Below, in pieces: positions 4,037 to 6,440 of a DNA stretch of 6,440 bases (position 1 is the first letter of the stretch; every line of letters begins with the position of its first letter). The DNA lies in contig DXNX01000142.1 in NCBI GenBank assembly GCA_019413245.1, forward strand, positions 1 to 6,440, read 5' to 3'. The position numbers and the translations under genes are program-made. Under the pieces are notes generated by a model, which saw only the letters and a program-made list of their open reading frames with translations, was not told the DNA's origin and did no database searches. This DNA comes from Oscillospiraceae bacterium (GTDB taxonomy: Bacteria; Bacillota; Clostridia; Oscillospirales; Ruminococcaceae).

Positions 4037-6364
4037 ATGGAATCCAACTCTTCCCGGCCGAAGATTTCGGTCCTCATGCCGGTCTACAACGTAAAAGACT
4101 ATCTGCGCACGGCGGTGGAGAGCGTTCTGAACCAGACGCTGTCCGATATCGAGCTGATCTGCGTGGATGACGCTTCCACCGACGGAAGCGCCGACATTCT
4201 GCGGGAATACGCCGCCAGGGATTCCCGGGTGAAACTGGTGTTTCACCAAAAGAACAGCGGGCTGGTGGCGGCCCGCAAAAGCGCCACGGACCTGGCCCGG
4301 GGCGAATACATCATGCTGCTGGACAGTGACGACGAGTATACCCCCGATGCCTGCGAAACCGTCTGGAAGGAAGAGCAGGCCAAACCTGTGGATATTCTGC
4401 AGTTCGGGACGGACATTGTCTTTTGCAGCACCCCCGACCCGGTGGAACGCCGGAACATCCTGTCTGCATTTACCCCTCACAAGGCTTACTCGGGAGACCT
4501 TGTGAGGGCTTGTTTTGAACAGCATCTCTGGAATCATACCCTCTGGAACAAGGCTTATAAGGCATCGGTATGGAAACAGGGCCTTGCCTATGCGGAGGAC
4601 AGATACATCAATATTTCGGAAGACGAGTACCTGTATTTTCTTGTGGCTTATCACGCCAAATCGTACCAGGGAATCCCCTCCACACTGTACACCTATTATT
4701 TGGGAAGAGGAATGACCGGGCAATCCCGGATAACCTGTTCTCAATTTCGGTCCCGTTGTCAGCGCCGGAATGTCTATGACGCTATTGATGCTTTTCTCCG
4801 TGAAATCGGAGCATCATCTTCCCTGTTTGCCATCTGTCGTACCATACGTGCCAATGCGCTGCTGGCGCTGGCACAAGAGTGGTTCTTGCTGGTTTCGGTC
4901 GGGGAAGCACGCCAAGCCTACCACATATTTCTGGAAACATGGGGAGCGGTGGATGTTGTTGCCCAGTTGGCTGACAGTTTTTCAGACCGGGCTGATGAGG
5001 TCATCAGCCGAATCGCGCCGTCTTCACTGCCTGTCGAGGAAAAAACCGGTGTTGCCGTGAAGACCATCGGTGTCTACTATTATCGCTTGACGAATGGCGG
5101 CGTGGAACGGGTTATATCACTGCTCATTCCCATCTGGCTGGATATGGGCTATCAGGTAGTTCTCATCACGGATGCTCCGCCTTCAGACAAGGATTATCCT
5201 ATCCCTCCTCAATTAAAGCGCGTGCAGCTTCCTCCGGTGCAGGAAGCGACTCAGGCCGGCTACAAAGTGCGGGCTCTTGCCTGGCAGTCCGCGATCCACA
5301 CATTTGATATCGATACGATTGTCTATGCTGCCCATGTGTGCGCCCTCCTGATGTGGGATCTTTGTATCATTAAAGCACTGGGCTGCAATGCCATCATCCA
5401 TTCCCATAACACTTATTCCTTCCTGTATCTGGAAAGGCTACCCACCCGTTACCTTCTTTCGCATGCGTATCGGCTTGCCGATCGTGTTGTTACCCTGTCC
5501 CAAGTGTACAGTGAATACTGGGGAAACTTTTGTCCTGCCTATTATATTCCCAATCCCGTGGAAGCCCTTTGCCCCGCTGCGGATGTCTCCCCGCTGAAGG
5601 GGCAGAACATTCTTTGGGTCGGCCGCCTGAGCCCCGAAAAGCAACCCTATGATGCTCTGCGCATCTTTTCGCTGGTCAGGGCCGCGGTTCCCCAGGCCAC
5701 GCTGACCGTGGTAGGCGCAGGAGAGTCCCCGGCGGCTCTGGACGACCTGAAAGAATTTGCCCGGAAGCTGAATCTGACCGACTCGGTTTTCTTTGAGGGA
5801 TTTCACAAGGATGTCACCCCCTACTATACCCATGCGTCTGTGTTGCTTTTCACCTCACAGTACGAAGGCTTTCCTATGGTTTTGCTGGAAGCCAAGAGTT
5901 ACGGTCTGCCAACGGTTCTGTATGATCTGCCCTATCTGGAGATGGTGCGGGACGGCCTTGGGGTGCTGACCGCTCCCCAGGGGGATGTCCAGGCGGCAGC
6001 CAACGCCCTGGTATCTGTGCTGACCCGCGATTCCCTGCGCTTTGCCCTGGGGCAGCAAGCGCGGCAGAGTGCCGAAAATTTTGCCGCCGTGGATCAAAAA
6101 GAGAAATGGGGCGAAGTGTTTTCCAGCCTGGAGCACCCTTGCGGAAAAGCCTGCATCACCCCGGAACAGGAACGCCTCATGATGAACCTGCTGCTGGACA
6201 GCGACCAGAAAAGTTCCATGGCGGGCGGCGCCTGCGGAACCTTTACGGCGCTGGAAGACCGTCTGGTCCGCTCCAAATTCATGAAAATCGCGGCCTGGTA
6301 CTGGAAGCACACCGACCCGCTGAAAGAGCGGATCAAACGGATGAAGAAGAGGGCCCGCCGCTGA
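4037..6364 (+). CDS. Two-domain glycosyltransferase: GT2 (N-terminal) fused to GT4 (C-terminal)
   Basis: The 775-residue protein carries two different glycosyltransferase folds, so it could add two successive sugars. The GT2 (GT-A) domain covers about 9-230: ISVLMPVYN (10-18), DDASTDGS (44-51), the metal-binding DSDD (96-99), NKAY (171-174) and SEDEYLY (194-200). A helical linker spans about 240-335. The GT4 (GT-B) domain covers about 342-700: GGVERV (354-359, acceptor-side glycine loop), HSHNTY (455-460), PNPVE (505-509), VGRLSPEKQP (528-537), and the donor-binding E-x7-E pair E610 and E618 within YEGFPMVLLEAKSYGLP. The tail (about 741-775) is strongly basic and helical, ending KRMKKRARR, and may bind membrane phospholipid. 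No transmembrane helix is apparent. It is the last gene visible in the rightward operon. Codons for about residues 155-508 are clearly less GC-rich than those on either side, suggesting a mosaic origin. Both active sites look intact; the sugars are unknown. Confidence 0.9.
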   Translation: MESNSSRPKISVLMPVYNVKDYLRTAVESVLNQTLSDIELICVDDASTDGSADILREYAARDSRVKLVFHQKNSGLVAARKSATDLARGEYIMLLDSDDEYTPDACETVWKEEQAKPVDILQFGTDIVFCSTPDPVERRNILSAFTPHKAYSGDLVRACFEQHLWNHTLWNKAYKASVWKQGLAYAEDRYINISEDEYLYFLVAYHAKSYQGIPSTLYTYYLGRGMTGQSRITCSQFRSRCQRRNVYDAIDAFLREIGASSSLFAICRTIRANALLALAQEWFLLVSVGEARQAYHIFLETWGAVDVVAQLADSFSDRADEVISRIAPSSLPVEEKTGVAVKTIGVYYYRLTNGGVERVISLLIPIWLDMGYQVVLITDAPPSDKDYPIPPQLKRVQLPPVQEATQAGYKVRALAWQSAIHTFDIDTIVYAAHVCALLMWDLCIIKALGCNAIIHSHNTYSFLYLERLPTRYLLSHAYRLADRVVTLSQVYSEYWGNFCPAYYIPNPVEALCPAADVSPLKGQNILWVGRLSPEKQPYDALRIFSLVRAAVPQATLTVVGAGESPAALDDLKEFARKLNLTDSVFFEGFHKDVTPYYTHASVLLFTSQYEGFPMVLLEAKSYGLPTVLYDLPYLEMVRDGLGVLTAPQGDVQAAANALVSVLTRDSLRFALGQQARQSAENFAAVDQKEKWGEVFSSLEHPCGKACITPEQERLMMNLLLDSDQKSSMAGGACGTFTALEDRLVRSKFMKIAAWYWKHTDPLKERIKRMKKRARR
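4474..4508 (+). repeat. Perfect 11-bp inverted repeat inside the two-domain glycosyltransferase gene
   Basis: CCCTCACAAGG (4474-4484) and CCTTGTGAGGG (4498-4508) are exact inverted copies around a 13-base loop. The repeat lies in the coding sequence of the GT2 domain (about residues 146-158), where GC content falls from about 57% to about 45-50%. The bases after it (CTTGTTTTG) are T-rich on the plus strand, so the RNA hairpin vaguely resembles a weak terminator, although the loop is long. It may equally be a recombination scar or chance. Confidence 0.55.
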
Positions 6365-6440
6365 GGCTTCCCATCGCATGTTCCGATGTTGTTCCGGTAA
6401 AGATTCCTGCCATACCGCATAATAAATATCCCCCGGCAAA

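Noticed and set aside
3845..4744. A 299-codon minus-strand frame across the junction of the second and third glycosyltransferases
   Set aside because: It crosses two real genes and their intergenic hairpin and has no recognisable motifs.
5572..5596. Direct repeat CCCCGCTG (5572-5579 and 5589-5596) near the right edge of the low-GC block
   Set aside because: Eight bases in a GC-rich coding stretch is easily chance, so it is not reported as a recombination mark.
6365..6440. Possible terminator or promoter in the last 76 bases
   Set aside because: There is only a 5-bp CATCG/CGATG inverted repeat without a T tract, a short TGTTCCG direct repeat, and a CATAAT with no -35 partner at proper spacing; none is convincing.

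Overview
This window is part of a cell-surface polysaccharide (capsule, exopolysaccharide or O-antigen-like) biosynthesis locus. The base composition is in the high-50s per cent GC by eye. Most genes have strong AGGAGG-type ribosome binding sites close to their starts, the genes are tightly packed, and both promoters look like extended -10 sigma-A sites. Together with the style of the glycosyltransferases, this suggests a moderately GC-rich Firmicute, possibly a gut Oscillospiraceae/Ruminococcaceae relative (Faecalibacterium, Gemmiger or Subdoligranulum type). That placement is an inference; no ribosomal or other marker gene is present.

Layout. Two transcription units diverge from an intergenic region at 1937-2113. 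Leftwards (minus strand) run rfbF (glucose-1-phosphate cytidylyltransferase, 1936-1160), rfbG (CDP-glucose 4,6-dehydratase, 1160-99; its start codon overlaps the rfbF stop by one base) and the first 24 codons of an unidentified gene that leaves the window at base 1. Rightwards (plus strand) run three glycosyltransferase genes: a GT2 enzyme of the rhamnosyltransferase-like kind (2114-3004), a second GT2 enzyme (3033-3992), and a 775-residue two-domain protein with a GT2 domain followed by a GT4 domain (4037-6364). The last 76 bases (6365-6440) hold no gene or convincing terminator that I can see.

How the genes work together. RfbF makes CDP-glucose from glucose-1-phosphate and CTP. RfbG converts it to CDP-4-dehydro-6-deoxyglucose, the shared precursor of CDP-3,6-dideoxyhexoses and other CDP-linked deoxysugars. 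The gene or genes beyond base 1 probably decide the final sugar. The rightward glycosyltransferases would assemble a repeat unit, up to four transfer steps counting both domains of the fusion. Whether any of them uses the CDP-sugar cannot be read from the sequence.

The most noteworthy signals are: (i) a composition mosaic inside the GT2-GT4 fusion, where a block of roughly 48-50% GC (about 4500-5560) sits between flanks of about 58-68%; (ii) a perfect 11-bp inverted repeat at the left edge of that block; (iii) back-to-back promoters sharing the same extended -10 core; and (iv) a perfect 8-bp hairpin between the second and third glycosyltransferase genes. I found no mobile element, CRISPR array, tRNA, rRNA or hidden defence-type system.
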